DNA of 19,259 nucleotides from Candidatus Omnitrophota bacterium (lineage in GTDB: Bacteria > Omnitrophota > Gorgyraeia > Zapsychrales > Zapsychraceae), in NCBI GenBank assembly GCA_018062515.1, contig JAGOSC010000048.1, forward strand, positions 1 through 19,259. The letters run 5' to 3'. Position numbers and translations under genes: made by a program. The notes beneath the pieces were generated by a model that was not told the DNA's origin, made no database searches, and was given only the letters and a program-made list of their open reading frames with translations. Positions 1 through 8,559 of the stretch are shown here, in pieces. Every line of letters starts with the position of its first letter. Position 1 is the stretch's first letter.

Positions 1-174
1 GCGCGGACATTCATAGATCTTGACCACATATCCCGCCGTATTATAAGTGCCATAGTCAGGTTTTAATTGATTAAGTTCACTAATCGTATAAACGTTTCTG
101 AGGGGTTTAGCATGCGACCAACCGATTGAGCTCAACGTCAACAAAATAAATATACTGAAGAATCTTGTCCTCAT
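1..174 (-). CDS. Secreted protein of unknown function, N-terminal part (cut by the window edge)
   Basis: An open frame of 58 codons runs leftward from an ATG at 174-172 and leaves the window without a stop. The first ~22 residues (MRTRFFSIFILLTLSSIGWS then HA) form a Sec signal peptide: Arg at 2 and 4, a hydrophobic core, and a likely cleavage after S-H-A. The mature start contains a stretch reading YVVKIYECPR. The start lies 11 bp after the pgi stop, so this is probably the last visible gene of the long minus-strand operon. A GGAAAG purine tract inside the end of pgi is rather far (about 17 nt) to be a good ribosome binding site. I do not recognise the family. Frame and signal peptide are read directly; export is inferred. 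Confidence 0.72.
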   Translation of the reverse strand, partial: MRTRFFSIFILLTLSSIGWSHAKPLRNVYTISELNQLKPDYGTYNTAGYVVKIYECPR

Positions 175-185
175 GATTTATCCAT

Positions 186-1457
186 TTATTTCTTTCCAAG
201 CAAAGCGAACATTTTCTTTTTATAAGCTTCGACTCCGGGTTGATCAAAAGGATTGATTTTTAATAAATAACCGGAAATCGCCACCCCCCGCTCATAAAAA
301 TAAATCAACTGGCCGAAATGATACGCGTCGCCCTTCTCTATATATAGGGTCATATTCGGTACTTGCCCTTCGTAATGCGCGGCTGCCGTCGCCTTATGAG
401 CCTGCACATTGACATAATTCAAATCTTTACCGGCAACGATATTGAATCCATCTAAATCTCCGTCAACCGATGGCAATTTTATGGAATGATCCGGTTGTTC
501 GATTTGAATAAATGTCTCAAATACGTTTCGCATACCGTCTTGCATTAATTGTCCCATAGAGTGCAGGTCGGTAGACATAATTAAGGATGCTGGAAAAATA
601 CCTTTTCCCTGCTTGGCTTCACTTTCTCCATAAAGCTGTTTCCACCATTCCAAGACATAAAATAAATTATCGTAAAATGATGCGGACACTTCGATGACTT
701 TATTCTGCTTATAAAGCAAATAACGTGAGGCCGCATATTGATAAGATATATTCTTTTTTAAATCAAATTTCGAATATAAACGTTGTCCTTCGCGAGCGCC
801 TTCGACCATACTCTTTATATCAATTCCAGCTAAAGCCAAAGGAACTAATCCGACGGGTGTCAACAAAGAGAATCTTCCACCAACATCGTCCGGAATGACA
901 TACGATCGATACCCGTTTTTATTCGCAATCGTTCGCAAGGCTCCTTTAGACTCATCCGTGACACAAATGATTCTTTTTTTCATTTCCTTCTGACTATATT
1001 TTTCAGCTAAGGCATTTTGAATAAGCCGAAAGGCTAAGGCCGGTTCCGTCGTCGTTCCTGATTTAGAAATGACAACCACGGTTGGATTATGATTCTTAAT
1101 TTTTTCCAACAGCTGATAGTGATAATCAACACTCATGTTTAAGCCGGCGTAGAAAATAGGTATTTTGGTTCCGCGTAAGAAATTTTCCGCCGCGCGAATT
1201 CCCAAATAAGAACCGCCGATACCAATGCTGATAATACAGTCCGAATAACCGCGGACTTCTTCACCTAAATCTTCTAATTCTTTAATAAGATCGTCGCTGA
1301 TTCTCGTCGGCAAATCACACCAGCCGGTAAATTCCGCGCCCGCGCCTTTTTTCTGTTCCAGATTATCGTGCACTTTTCTGATCTTATCTGAAATGGCCTC
1401 TATATCTTTTTGTCCAACATAACCTTTTAAATTGTCACGATCTAAACGAATACTCAT
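186..1457 (-). CDS. pgi: Glucose-6-phosphate isomerase
   Basis: This cytoplasmic enzyme interconverts glucose-6-phosphate and fructose-6-phosphate in glycolysis and gluconeogenesis. The 423-residue protein is in the range of the shorter bacterial form. Visible motifs in order: SIGIGGSYLG at 77-86, the SIS-domain phosphate-binding loop ISKSGTTTEP at 130-139, the PGI signature DVGGRFSLLTPVG at 191-203, YGESEAKQGKG at 276-286, H299, and the C-terminal NPFDQPGVEAYK at 402-413. By family position E278, H299 and the C-terminal Lys near 413 are catalytic. The ATG at 1457 follows an AGAAAGGG tract at good spacing. It sits 15 bp after trhO and is probably the distal, housekeeping part of the operon. 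Nothing in the protein looks damaged. Confidence 0.96.
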   Translation of the reverse strand: MSIRLDRDNLKGYVGQKDIEAISDKIRKVHDNLEQKKGAGAEFTGWCDLPTRISDDLIKELEDLGEEVRGYSDCIISIGIGGSYLGIRAAENFLRGTKIPIFYAGLNMSVDYHYQLLEKIKNHNPTVVVISKSGTTTEPALAFRLIQNALAEKYSQKEMKKRIICVTDESKGALRTIANKNGYRSYVIPDDVGGRFSLLTPVGLVPLALAGIDIKSMVEGAREGQRLYSKFDLKKNISYQYAASRYLLYKQNKVIEVSASFYDNLFYVLEWWKQLYGESEAKQGKGIFPASLIMSTDLHSMGQLMQDGMRNVFETFIQIEQPDHSIKLPSVDGDLDGFNIVAGKDLNYVNVQAHKATAAAHYEGQVPNMTLYIEKGDAYHFGQLIYFYERGVAISGYLLKINPFDQPGVEAYKKKMFALLGKK

Positions 1458-1472
1458 TGTTTACCCTTTCTG

Positions 1473-2408
1473 TTAAATTTTTTCATCAAAATAGTGATAC
1501 CATTTTCTCGTGGGTGAATAAATATTTTCAAGATCCTGCGGCCTCTTTCGTGGGGATTCCATGCAGGCCTGACAGCAGCATCCTTCATATTTCAATGCTC
1601 CTTCACGACTGCAAATAAACAAACGATTACAATCCGGATTCGAACAATTTAAATACTGATCAGAAGGTTGCCCGGTGATTTCACAGCGGCTCAATGGTTC
1701 TTGCTGATTTTTCTCAATCGGGACGGCAAGACGATCATCAAAGACAAAACATTTACCTTTAAAATGATCGCCGCCGATTTCTTTGGCATAATTAATAATT
1801 CCGCCGTGCAGTTGATTAACATCTTGATATCCTTTTTTCTTCATCAAGGCTGAAAATTTCTCGCAACGAATTCCGCCGGTACAATACATCAGAATCTTCT
1901 TATTCTTATCGAATTCAGTTTTATCCAGCCATGTCGGAAAATCATAAAAATTCTTTTCATCCGGACGAACGGCCCCTTCAAAATATCCGATTTTAGATTC
2001 ATAATCATTACGGATATCGAGAAGAACATACTCTTCGTCCGATTCTAAAATTTCTTTCCATTGACGAGGAGAAAGATGATTTCCCGTATCTTTTTGAACA
2101 TCAAATTTTTCGTTGGTTTTTAAAGTAACAATTTCCGGACGGGTTTTGACAACTAATTTTACAAACGGAACATAATCGGAATTTTCTTCTTTAAATTCCG
2201 TGCGTTCGAAACCTTTTGTGGTTAACAAATAATTTTTATAGGATTCGATTTGCTCAGGCGTCCCCGATAAAGTGCCGTTGATCCCTTCGGCAGCGATATA
2301 AATCCGTCCGAATAAATTAAGGCTTTGACATACCTTTTTATGCTCACGGCAAAACTGCTCGGGATCAATGATAGCAACAAAGTTATAATAAAGAATCACT
2401 TTATACAT
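1473..2408 (-). CDS. trhO: tRNA uridine(34) hydroxylase TrhO (rhodanese family, YceA type)
   Basis: TrhO uses oxygen to make 5-hydroxyuridine at the wobble position 34 of tRNAs. The layout is typical: an N-terminal ferredoxin-like domain (about 1-95), then a rhodanese domain with the active-site loop MYCTGGIRCEK at 174-184 (C176 is the conserved rhodanese Cys, C182 the second one). A Cys-rich C-terminal tail follows (about 240-285), with CEITGQ, CSNPDC, LFICSREG and CCCQAC, which may bind a metal. At 311 residues it is somewhat shorter than the ~350-residue E. coli protein. The ATG at 2408 has no clear Shine-Dalgarno. It lies 33 bp after mnmA, which also modifies U34, so the pair plausibly serves the same tRNAs. 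Confidence 0.92.
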   Translation of the reverse strand: MYKVILYYNFVAIIDPEQFCREHKKVCQSLNLFGRIYIAAEGINGTLSGTPEQIESYKNYLLTTKGFERTEFKEENSDYVPFVKLVVKTRPEIVTLKTNEKFDVQKDTGNHLSPRQWKEILESDEEYVLLDIRNDYESKIGYFEGAVRPDEKNFYDFPTWLDKTEFDKNKKILMYCTGGIRCEKFSALMKKKGYQDVNQLHGGIINYAKEIGGDHFKGKCFVFDDRLAVPIEKNQQEPLSRCEITGQPSDQYLNCSNPDCNRLFICSREGALKYEGCCCQACMESPRKRPQDLENIYSPTRKWYHYFDEKI

Positions 2409-2441
2409 AAATTATTATTTTTGGTAAGGTGAATCGTGCGG

Positions 2442-3590
2442 TTAGGCTTGATGGATTAATTCTCGAACATCGTCTTCGGTACAAGGAATAGGCTGTTCAA
2501 TAATTGCTCCAGCTAAAACAACATCATTCTTATATAAAACAACAGACTGTCCCGGAGTAACAGACTTTTGCGGCTCGGCAAATTCTATTTTGATTTTATC
2601 TCCCTCTAAGTACGTCATATAAGCCTTAATCTCGTCGGAATTGTAACGGATGCGCGCGTTTACTTCCATTCTTCCTTGAGGAATATCCATACTGACCGGA
2701 TTAAATTGACTGGCAAACAATCCCTTCGCATATAAACGTGCCAAAGATCCGACATGTACCGTATTCGTCGCCTTATCGATTTTATAAACGTACACGGGAT
2801 AGCCGAGAGCAATTCCCAATTTATCTCTTTGTCCGATCGTATAATTGATGATTCCTTTATGTTCCCCGACGACATTTCCTTGTTCATCCACGAATGATCC
2901 CGGAACGAAAACACTATCACCCAAACGCTGACGGATAAATTCTTTATACCCGGCCGCCGGAACAAAACAAATATCTTGGCTTTCCGGTTTATCAGCCGTA
3001 TTTAATTTATATTTATTGGCTAAATCGCGAACTTGCAATTTGGTCATATCTCCGAGGGGAAACATGACTTTCGCTAATGTTTCTTTTCTCATACTATACA
3101 GAAAATAAGATTGGCACTTACGTGAATCCTCGGCTTTTTTCATTTCATAACGGTCAAATTCTGTATTGTAATGAATTTTGGCATAATGTCCCGTCGCTAA
3201 ATAATCAGCCCCTAAACTCATGACTTTTGAATACAATGTCCCGAATTTTAAATGTTGATTGCAACGCACACAAGGATTCGGCGTTCGACCGTTAATATAC
3301 TCGTTGGTAAAATTTTCAATAATATATTCATTGATATCTTTGGCAAAATCTAATACGTAATGCGGAATGTCGAGAATTTGCGCGGCGCGCTTAGCGTCTT
3401 GAATCCCGTCGACACCACAGCAGGAAGGCTTTTTACTATCTGGATGGGTAATACTAAAACACATGGTCACACCGACCACGTCATAGCCCTGTTCTTTAAC
3501 AAGTGCGGCCACCACCGAGGAATCCACTCCTCCGCTCATGGCCACAAAGACTTTTTTATTTTTATTGTTTTCTGTGTTGATGTGAATCAT
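2442..3590 (-). CDS. mnmA: tRNA 2-thiouridylase MnmA
   Basis: MnmA transfers sulfur to C2 of U34 in tRNA-Lys, -Glu and -Gln, after activating the base with ATP. The 382-residue protein has the PP-loop AMSGGVDSSV at 17-26, the catalytic pair C107 (NPCVRCN, 105-111) and C208 (DICFV, 206-210), and the tRNA-binding and beta-barrel C-terminal part. The ATG overlaps the bioDA stop by four bases (ATGA), so translation is probably coupled to bioDA. Its sulfur comes ultimately from a cysteine desulfurase; one is encoded as the first gene of this same gene string. Length and both catalytic Cys residues fit a functional enzyme. Confidence 0.96.
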   Translation of the reverse strand: MIHINTENNKNKKVFVAMSGGVDSSVVAALVKEQGYDVVGVTMCFSITHPDSKKPSCCGVDGIQDAKRAAQILDIPHYVLDFAKDINEYIIENFTNEYINGRTPNPCVRCNQHLKFGTLYSKVMSLGADYLATGHYAKIHYNTEFDRYEMKKAEDSRKCQSYFLYSMRKETLAKVMFPLGDMTKLQVRDLANKYKLNTADKPESQDICFVPAAGYKEFIRQRLGDSVFVPGSFVDEQGNVVGEHKGIINYTIGQRDKLGIALGYPVYVYKIDKATNTVHVGSLARLYAKGLFASQFNPVSMDIPQGRMEVNARIRYNSDEIKAYMTYLEGDKIKIEFAEPQKSVTPGQSVVLYKNDVVLAGAIIEQPIPCTEDDVRELIHQA

Positions 3591-5623
3591 TTATTTTTTC
3601 CTGTCACTGTATCAATCGCTTTATAAGTCGCATCTAATAATATATCTATTTCATCCCGTATTAATGATAATGGCGGCATTAAGACAATCACATTACCTAA
3701 TGGACGTAAAATAATGCCATATTTTCTTACTTCTTGGCAAACTTTTATTCCGATTCGCTGTTCCCAAGGATAAGGCTCTTTGGTCTGGCGATTCTTAACC
3801 AATTCGATGCCGACCATAAAACCAAGCTGCCGAATGTCGCCCACGGATCCAAGATTATAAAACAATTGCAGCCGTTTACTCAAGTACTTTATTTTAGGAG
3901 CTAATCTTTCCAAAACCCTTTCTTTTTCAAAGACTTTCAGATTAGCCAAGGCCGCGGCGCAGCATAAAGGATTTCCCGTATAAGTGTGGCCATGAAAAAA
4001 GGTTTTCTGATCTTTATAATCATGTAAGAATCCCTGATAAATACGATTGGAAACTAAGGTCGCCGCTAAAGGCAGATAACCGCCGGTTATCCCTTTTGCC
4101 AAACACATAATATCCGGTTTTATCTCTTCATGATCGCAGGCAAACATCCTTCCCGTTCTTCCAAAACCTGTTGCCACTTCATCAGTTATGAAAATAACAT
4201 CGTATTTTCGGCATAATTCCGCCATCTTTTTTAAAATACCTTTTGGCCAAACAATCATTCCCGCCGCGCCTTGAACAATAGGTTCAACAATCATGGCTCC
4301 GAGCTTGGAATGATCTTTTTTCAGCAAGGCTTCAAGTTTTTCTAGACATTCAAAGGCATAATCCGGGTATTTTGCCCCTTTTGGAGCGCGGTAACAATCC
4401 GGAAAATCAAATTGTATTGTTTTAAAAATTAAATCCCGATAGACTTTGTGAAATAAATCAATTCCTCCAATACTTACACTACCCAATGTATCGCCATGAT
4501 AAGAATTCGCCAAATGTACGATGCCGACTTTTTTCTTTTGACCAATATTCTGCCAATATTGATACGCCATCTTAATCGCAATCTCAACCGCCGTTGAACC
4601 ATTGTCAGAATAGAAAACTTTATCTAAACCTTTAGGTGAAATTTCGATTAACTTCTTGGATAATTCGATAGCCGGTGTATTACTCAGCCCTAAAAATGTT
4701 GAATGACTGAGCCGATCAATTTGCGTTTTGATCGCGCGATCAATTTCTTTTTTACGATGGCCATGAACATTCACCCATAAACTAGAAACACCATCTAAAT
4801 AACGTTTTCCCTTTGTATCAATTAAATAATTGCCTTCAGCTTGATCAATGATCAGCATTTCATCGTTCAGCCAATCCTTCATTTGAGTAAATGGATGCCA
4901 AACATAATTTTTATCCCATTCACTTAAAGTAAACGTTCGATCATTAGATTTTTTTAAATAAATTTTTTTAAGATTAATTCGTCGATGACATTGTTGGATG
5001 ATTTGTTTTGGTTCCAAGGAATGAAGAAACGGGATTGTTCCCAAAATATCAATGCCGGCAAGCTCTTTTATCGTCGCTGGATTAGTTTGATGAGCGACAG
5101 ATTCTTTTTCATGTTCGGTATAATTAAAAATAACGCCTAACACATTTAAGCCGCGGGAGCGCGCATGCTCAATGCTCAACATTGTGTGATTAATCGTTCC
5201 TAATCCTGGACGGGAAACGATGATCACATCCGCATTCAAATCTTTGATTAAATCCGACACTAAATAATCTTTCCGTAAAGGAACGCTTAATCCACCCGCG
5301 CCTTCGATTAAAACAATATCGTATTTAGTAGATAATTGCTGATGAATGTCTTTGATTTTTTTAATGTTGATGAGTTTTTTCTGACGCTGAAAGGCGATAT
5401 GCGGAGATAAAGGTTCGGGAGCGAAATACGGATTGATTAATTCCAGAGGATCAGCGACGGATAAATGCTTCTTTAAAAATAATGCATCATCCCCGGCACA
5501 TTGAATAGGTTTATATATTCCAACATTATATCCTTGTTCTTTAAGCAGTGTTCCTAAACAAAGTGTTGCGATGGTTTTCCCGACGTGCGTATCCGTAGCT
5601 GAAATAAATATACTTCTTTTCAT
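3587..5623 (-). CDS. bioDA: Fused dethiobiotin synthetase / DAPA aminotransferase (BioD-BioA)
   Basis: A single 678-residue frame joins two consecutive biotin enzymes. Residues 1 to ~215 are BioD (ATP-dependent closure of DAPA to dethiobiotin), with P-loop SATDTHVGKT at 8-17, K38 in YKPIQ, and IEGAGGLSVP at 106-115. After a ~20-residue linker, residues ~235-678 are BioA, which makes DAPA from KAPA with SAM as amino donor. BioA motifs are WHPFTQMKDW at 242-251, SYHGDTLGS at 374-382, DEVATGFGRTG at 481-491 and the PLP lysine K510 in LAKGITGGY. The frame is uninterrupted with all motifs intact, so this is a true fusion rather than a sequencing error. Order D-then-A means the C-terminal half makes the substrate of the N-terminal half. 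The start lies 2 bp after bioC. Confidence 0.95.
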   Translation of the reverse strand: MKRSIFISATDTHVGKTIATLCLGTLLKEQGYNVGIYKPIQCAGDDALFLKKHLSVADPLELINPYFAPEPLSPHIAFQRQKKLINIKKIKDIHQQLSTKYDIVLIEGAGGLSVPLRKDYLVSDLIKDLNADVIIVSRPGLGTINHTMLSIEHARSRGLNVLGVIFNYTEHEKESVAHQTNPATIKELAGIDILGTIPFLHSLEPKQIIQQCHRRINLKKIYLKKSNDRTFTLSEWDKNYVWHPFTQMKDWLNDEMLIIDQAEGNYLIDTKGKRYLDGVSSLWVNVHGHRKKEIDRAIKTQIDRLSHSTFLGLSNTPAIELSKKLIEISPKGLDKVFYSDNGSTAVEIAIKMAYQYWQNIGQKKKVGIVHLANSYHGDTLGSVSIGGIDLFHKVYRDLIFKTIQFDFPDCYRAPKGAKYPDYAFECLEKLEALLKKDHSKLGAMIVEPIVQGAAGMIVWPKGILKKMAELCRKYDVIFITDEVATGFGRTGRMFACDHEEIKPDIMCLAKGITGGYLPLAATLVSNRIYQGFLHDYKDQKTFFHGHTYTGNPLCCAAALANLKVFEKERVLERLAPKIKYLSKRLQLFYNLGSVGDIRQLGFMVGIELVKNRQTKEPYPWEQRIGIKVCQEVRKYGIILRPLGNVIVLMPPLSLIRDEIDILLDATYKAIDTVTGKNK

Positions 5624-5625
5624 TC

Positions 5626-6411
5626 TTAAATCTTCTTAACGCCTTCAATCCAGATCACTTCGAAGGTCGCGTAAATACTGAACTTGTCACGGTAATGCTC
5701 TTCATAATACCGGCTAGCGCGCTCGATCCACTGTTTTCCTATGGTCATTTCATTATTTAAAACATTCGCGCCGATATCTTTAATCCATTTCATCAGACCC
5801 ACCATGTCCGGAAAATGAACTTTAATGATTTCATAATCACTCTTGACCAGATTGAATCCCGCCTTCTCAATACTAGCGGTTATATTCTCCATAGAATAAA
5901 GCCGACGGAACGTCGTGTCCGTCGAGGATTTGGTTTGTTCAAAAGAATCGAACAACTCTTTGAATGTGTTGAACCCAAATAAGGTTAAATATATTTTTCC
6001 GTTATCATTTAACACCTGGTAATTTTCTTGAAACGTGAAATCTAAATCTTGAATCCATTGATAGGCGAGATTAGACACAATCATATCGAAAGAATTCTTT
6101 TTAAAAGGAAGCAAGCCGGCATTGGCCTGAATCACCTTTATATCTTCCCATTTTTTCTTGGCGGTGTTCACCATATTAGGAGCGAAGTCCAAACCGACGA
6201 TTAAAGAATCAGGCAAGAAAAAGGAAAGTCTATTCGTCAACCACCCTGTACCCATTCCTATATCAAGAATGTGATCGACATTTTCATTGTCAATCACTTT
6301 ACGGCTAAGCTCCCGTCCAATTTCTTTATGTAAGCTGCTCAACACGTCGTATTGCAATGCCGCGTCGGAAAAAGATTTTCTGATCCGTCGATCAAGCGCG
6401 TCTAAAAACAT
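5626..6411 (-). CDS. bioC: Malonyl-ACP O-methyltransferase BioC
   Basis: BioC methylates malonyl-ACP so that fatty acid synthesis can extend it to pimeloyl-ACP methyl ester, the entry to biotin. The 261-residue protein begins with the family hallmark IRKSFSDAALQYD (10-22). It then has the SAM-binding loop ILDIGMGTGWLTN (48-60), the acidic residue in VGLDFAP (72-78), and SNLAYQW (113-119). The ATG shares one base with the bioH stop (TAATG), so translational coupling is likely. Both neighbours are biotin genes, which separates it from other small methyltransferases. BioC and BioH together indicate the E. coli-type pimelate route. Confidence 0.93.
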   Translation of the reverse strand: MFLDALDRRIRKSFSDAALQYDVLSSLHKEIGRELSRKVIDNENVDHILDIGMGTGWLTNRLSFFLPDSLIVGLDFAPNMVNTAKKKWEDIKVIQANAGLLPFKKNSFDMIVSNLAYQWIQDLDFTFQENYQVLNDNGKIYLTLFGFNTFKELFDSFEQTKSSTDTTFRRLYSMENITASIEKAGFNLVKSDYEIIKVHFPDMVGLMKWIKDIGANVLNNEMTIGKQWIERASRYYEEHYRDKFSIYATFEVIWIEGVKKI

Positions 6412-7217
6412 TAATCCGTGTCCTCCAAAAAACTTTCCAATACCTGATTAAATTCATGCGGTTTACTTAAAAAGGGGAAATGCCCGCATTGTTCAAAAAA
6501 ATCGTATCGCGCATTGGGTTGAACCGTTCTTATATAGTTCAAAACTTCTTTTTTGCAAATTTCATCTTCCGTTCCATTAATAAACTGCATCGGAAGCTTA
6601 GTCATTTCCAATATGGAGCGTAAATCTTCCTCTTCGAGGACGTCCAAATATTGCATTAAGGCGTGTTTGATCGGCTTATTGTCAAATTGACGGAATTTCT
6701 GAAGCCATTTGAAACGCCGTGAATTCCGTTCATGTTTAGTGAACAGAGAACGGAAAAAAACATCCACAATGCTTGGATAAGATTGATCAAGTTGACCGCT
6801 AAGCTTGCGCATTTCTGCCACGTCGAGACCGTAGGGATAGTCTTCCGATTTGGAAAACTTCGGCATGGAGCCTACCATCACCAAACGTTCAATTTTTTCC
6901 GGAAAGGCTTCGTACATCTTCAGCGCGAACAAACCTCCGAGTGAACTTGAGACGACAGTAATTTTTCCCGGACATAATCGTATTAAAATTTTGCTTAGAT
7001 CTTCACACATGTCGGTTAATTTCATTTTCTCCCAGCTGGTTTGCCCGTGGCCGGGAAGATCGACGGTGATTACCTGATATTTCTTTGAGAAATATTTTGA
7101 CTGCTGCCGCCAAACGCGTTTATCCACACCCCATCCGTGAAGAAAAAGCAAAGTTTTCCCCTCGCCTTCAATATCATAATTCCAGATGATTCCGTTTTTT
7201 CCCTTAATGAGCGGCAT
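6411..7217 (-). CDS. bioH: Pimeloyl-ACP methyl ester carboxylesterase BioH (alpha/beta hydrolase)
   Basis: BioH removes the methyl group introduced by BioC and so ends pimelate chain growth. The 268-residue alpha/beta hydrolase has the oxyanion-hole segment LHGWG (26-30), a nucleophile elbow at 88-95 (VVSSSLGG), an acid in NGTEDE (D218) and the catalytic His in EQCGHFPF (H246). The elbow reads S-S-S-L-G, so the usual first Gly of G-x-S-x-G is Ser; S92 is the expected nucleophile. Sequence alone cannot prove BioH among hydrolases, but its place between bioF and bioC, with 1-bp gaps or overlaps, is strong context. No SD of note; coupling to bioF (1-bp gap) is likely. Confidence 0.88.
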   Translation of the reverse strand: MPLIKGKNGIIWNYDIEGEGKTLLFLHGWGVDKRVWRQQSKYFSKKYQVITVDLPGHGQTSWEKMKLTDMCEDLSKILIRLCPGKITVVSSSLGGLFALKMYEAFPEKIERLVMVGSMPKFSKSEDYPYGLDVAEMRKLSGQLDQSYPSIVDVFFRSLFTKHERNSRRFKWLQKFRQFDNKPIKHALMQYLDVLEEEDLRSILEMTKLPMQFINGTEDEICKKEVLNYIRTVQPNARYDFFEQCGHFPFLSKPHEFNQVLESFLEDTD

Positions 7218-7218
7218 A

Positions 7219-8391
7219 TCAAATAACCCCTAATTCGCGTCCAATCTTCTGAAATTTGTTTAAAGCAAAATCAATATCTGTCTTGGAATGATTCGCCATG
7301 ACGGTTAGCCTTAATCTCGCCGTATTGACGGGAACCGTCGGCGGGCGAATGGCACTGATCAAAACTCCTTCCTTTAATAATCGACGAGAAAATTCTACAG
7401 TCAAACTAGAATCTTTAACGAGGATAGGAATGATCGGTGTTGATGATTTCATACAATCAAATTTAGCTAATCTTAATCCCGCGCGCATATAATGAGCATT
7501 GTCCCATAATTTTTCTCTCAATAAATGATCTCTTTCGATAATTTCAATTGCTTTTATTGACGCTGCGGCGACTAAAGGCGGCAAACCTGTCGTGTAAATA
7601 AAACTTCTTGATTGGTTCATGAGAACATTGATTAAGTTGGCGGAACCGCAACAATACGCGCCATAACTTCCAGCCGCTTTGGAAAATGTTCCCATTTGAA
7701 TGTCAATTTTTTTTCCCAAACCGAGATGTTCCGCCAGGCCTTTGCCTTTCTCGCCCATAACGCCCAAGGCATGCGCCTCGTCGATCATGACAATGCAATT
7801 ATATAATTTTGCTAACTCAACAATTTTTTCTAATGGCGCGATGTCTCCGTCCATACTAAATACGCTATCGGTGATGATACAACGTTTTTTGCCGTGAGGA
7901 TTAGCTTGCAACAATTTTTCCAAATGCTCCATATCGGCGTGTTTATACCGTTTCATTTGAGCACCACTTAACTGAATACCGTCGATGATGGAAGCATGAT
8001 TCAATCGATCGCTAAAAATAATATCCTCTTTGTCAAAAAGCCCGGCGATGATACCAATATTCGCCATATAGCCCGTACTAAATAACAAACACTTCTGTGT
8101 TCCCTTAAATTGCGCCATTCGCTCTTCGAGTTTACGATGCGAAGGCATATTGCCACAAATGAGACGAGCCGCTCCCGCGCCGTAACCTTCTTCTTTCATA
8201 CTATCGACCACGGCTTGGCCCAATCTGGAATCATTGGCTAATCCCAAATAATTATTGGAACAAAAATTTAATATTTTCCGGCCTTCAAAGGAAATCAACG
8301 GGCCTTGAGCGCTTTGAGTTTCACGTAATGAGCGCTTCAGATCTTTTTTTTCTAATTCAGCTAATGTGTTTTTGAGATAATCTTTGAACAT
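7219..8391 (-). CDS. bioF: 8-amino-7-oxononanoate synthase BioF
   Basis: BioF condenses pimeloyl-ACP (or -CoA) with L-alanine to KAPA using PLP. The 390-residue protein belongs to the alpha-oxoamine synthase family: FCSNNYLGLA at 43-52, GYGAGAARLICG at 69-80, SDRLNHASIIDG at 127-138, DEAHALGVMG at 204-213, and the PLP lysine K238 in GTFSKAAGS. The same family includes 2-amino-3-ketobutyrate CoA ligase (Kbl), which sequence motifs alone do not exclude. The chain birA-bioF-bioH-bioC-bioDA makes BioF by far the better call. The start has only a weak ribosome binding site. It is separated from birA by 168 bp that hold a palindromic repeat, the only sizeable gap in the operon. Confidence 0.94.
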   Translation of the reverse strand: MFKDYLKNTLAELEKKDLKRSLRETQSAQGPLISFEGRKILNFCSNNYLGLANDSRLGQAVVDSMKEEGYGAGAARLICGNMPSHRKLEERMAQFKGTQKCLLFSTGYMANIGIIAGLFDKEDIIFSDRLNHASIIDGIQLSGAQMKRYKHADMEHLEKLLQANPHGKKRCIITDSVFSMDGDIAPLEKIVELAKLYNCIVMIDEAHALGVMGEKGKGLAEHLGLGKKIDIQMGTFSKAAGSYGAYCCGSANLINVLMNQSRSFIYTTGLPPLVAAASIKAIEIIERDHLLREKLWDNAHYMRAGLRLAKFDCMKSSTPIIPILVKDSSLTVEFSRRLLKEGVLISAIRPPTVPVNTARLRLTVMANHSKTDIDFALNKFQKIGRELGVI

Positions 8392-8413
8392 ATTTAAAAC
8401 TAATCAAAAATTC

Positions 8414-8523
8414 CGAAATCCTAATACGGAAATTCGAAACAATATCTAAAAACCAAAATGTCCCGATTGTTAAAAACGTTTTTTCCATTCAAATTTGAAC
8501 ATTCGAAATTGTTTCGGATTTCG
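8414..8523. repeat. Imperfect palindromic intergenic repeat between birA and bioF
   Basis: Nested inverted arms are visible: CGAAATCC (8414-8421) pairs with GGATTTCG (8516-8523), and CGAAACAAT (8435-8443) pairs with ATTGTTTCG (8508-8516). A further palindrome, TTCAAATTTGAA, is at 8488-8499. The similar flanks reach about 8402-8545 and are rich in short TTCGAA/CCGAAATC words. This looks like a dispersed, non-coding palindromic repeat (MITE- or REP-like) that can fold as a long hairpin in RNA. It lies inside the operon and could affect bioF expression. The arms are seen directly; dispersal in the genome is inferred. Confidence 0.6.
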
Positions 8524-8559
8524 AGCTTCGAAATTCGGGATTACCTTGATTTAATTCCT

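Noticed and set aside
7219..8391. 2-amino-3-ketobutyrate CoA ligase instead of BioF
   Set aside because: The families share motifs, but the gene lies within a birA-bioH-bioC-bioDA string, and no threonine dehydrogenase is nearby.
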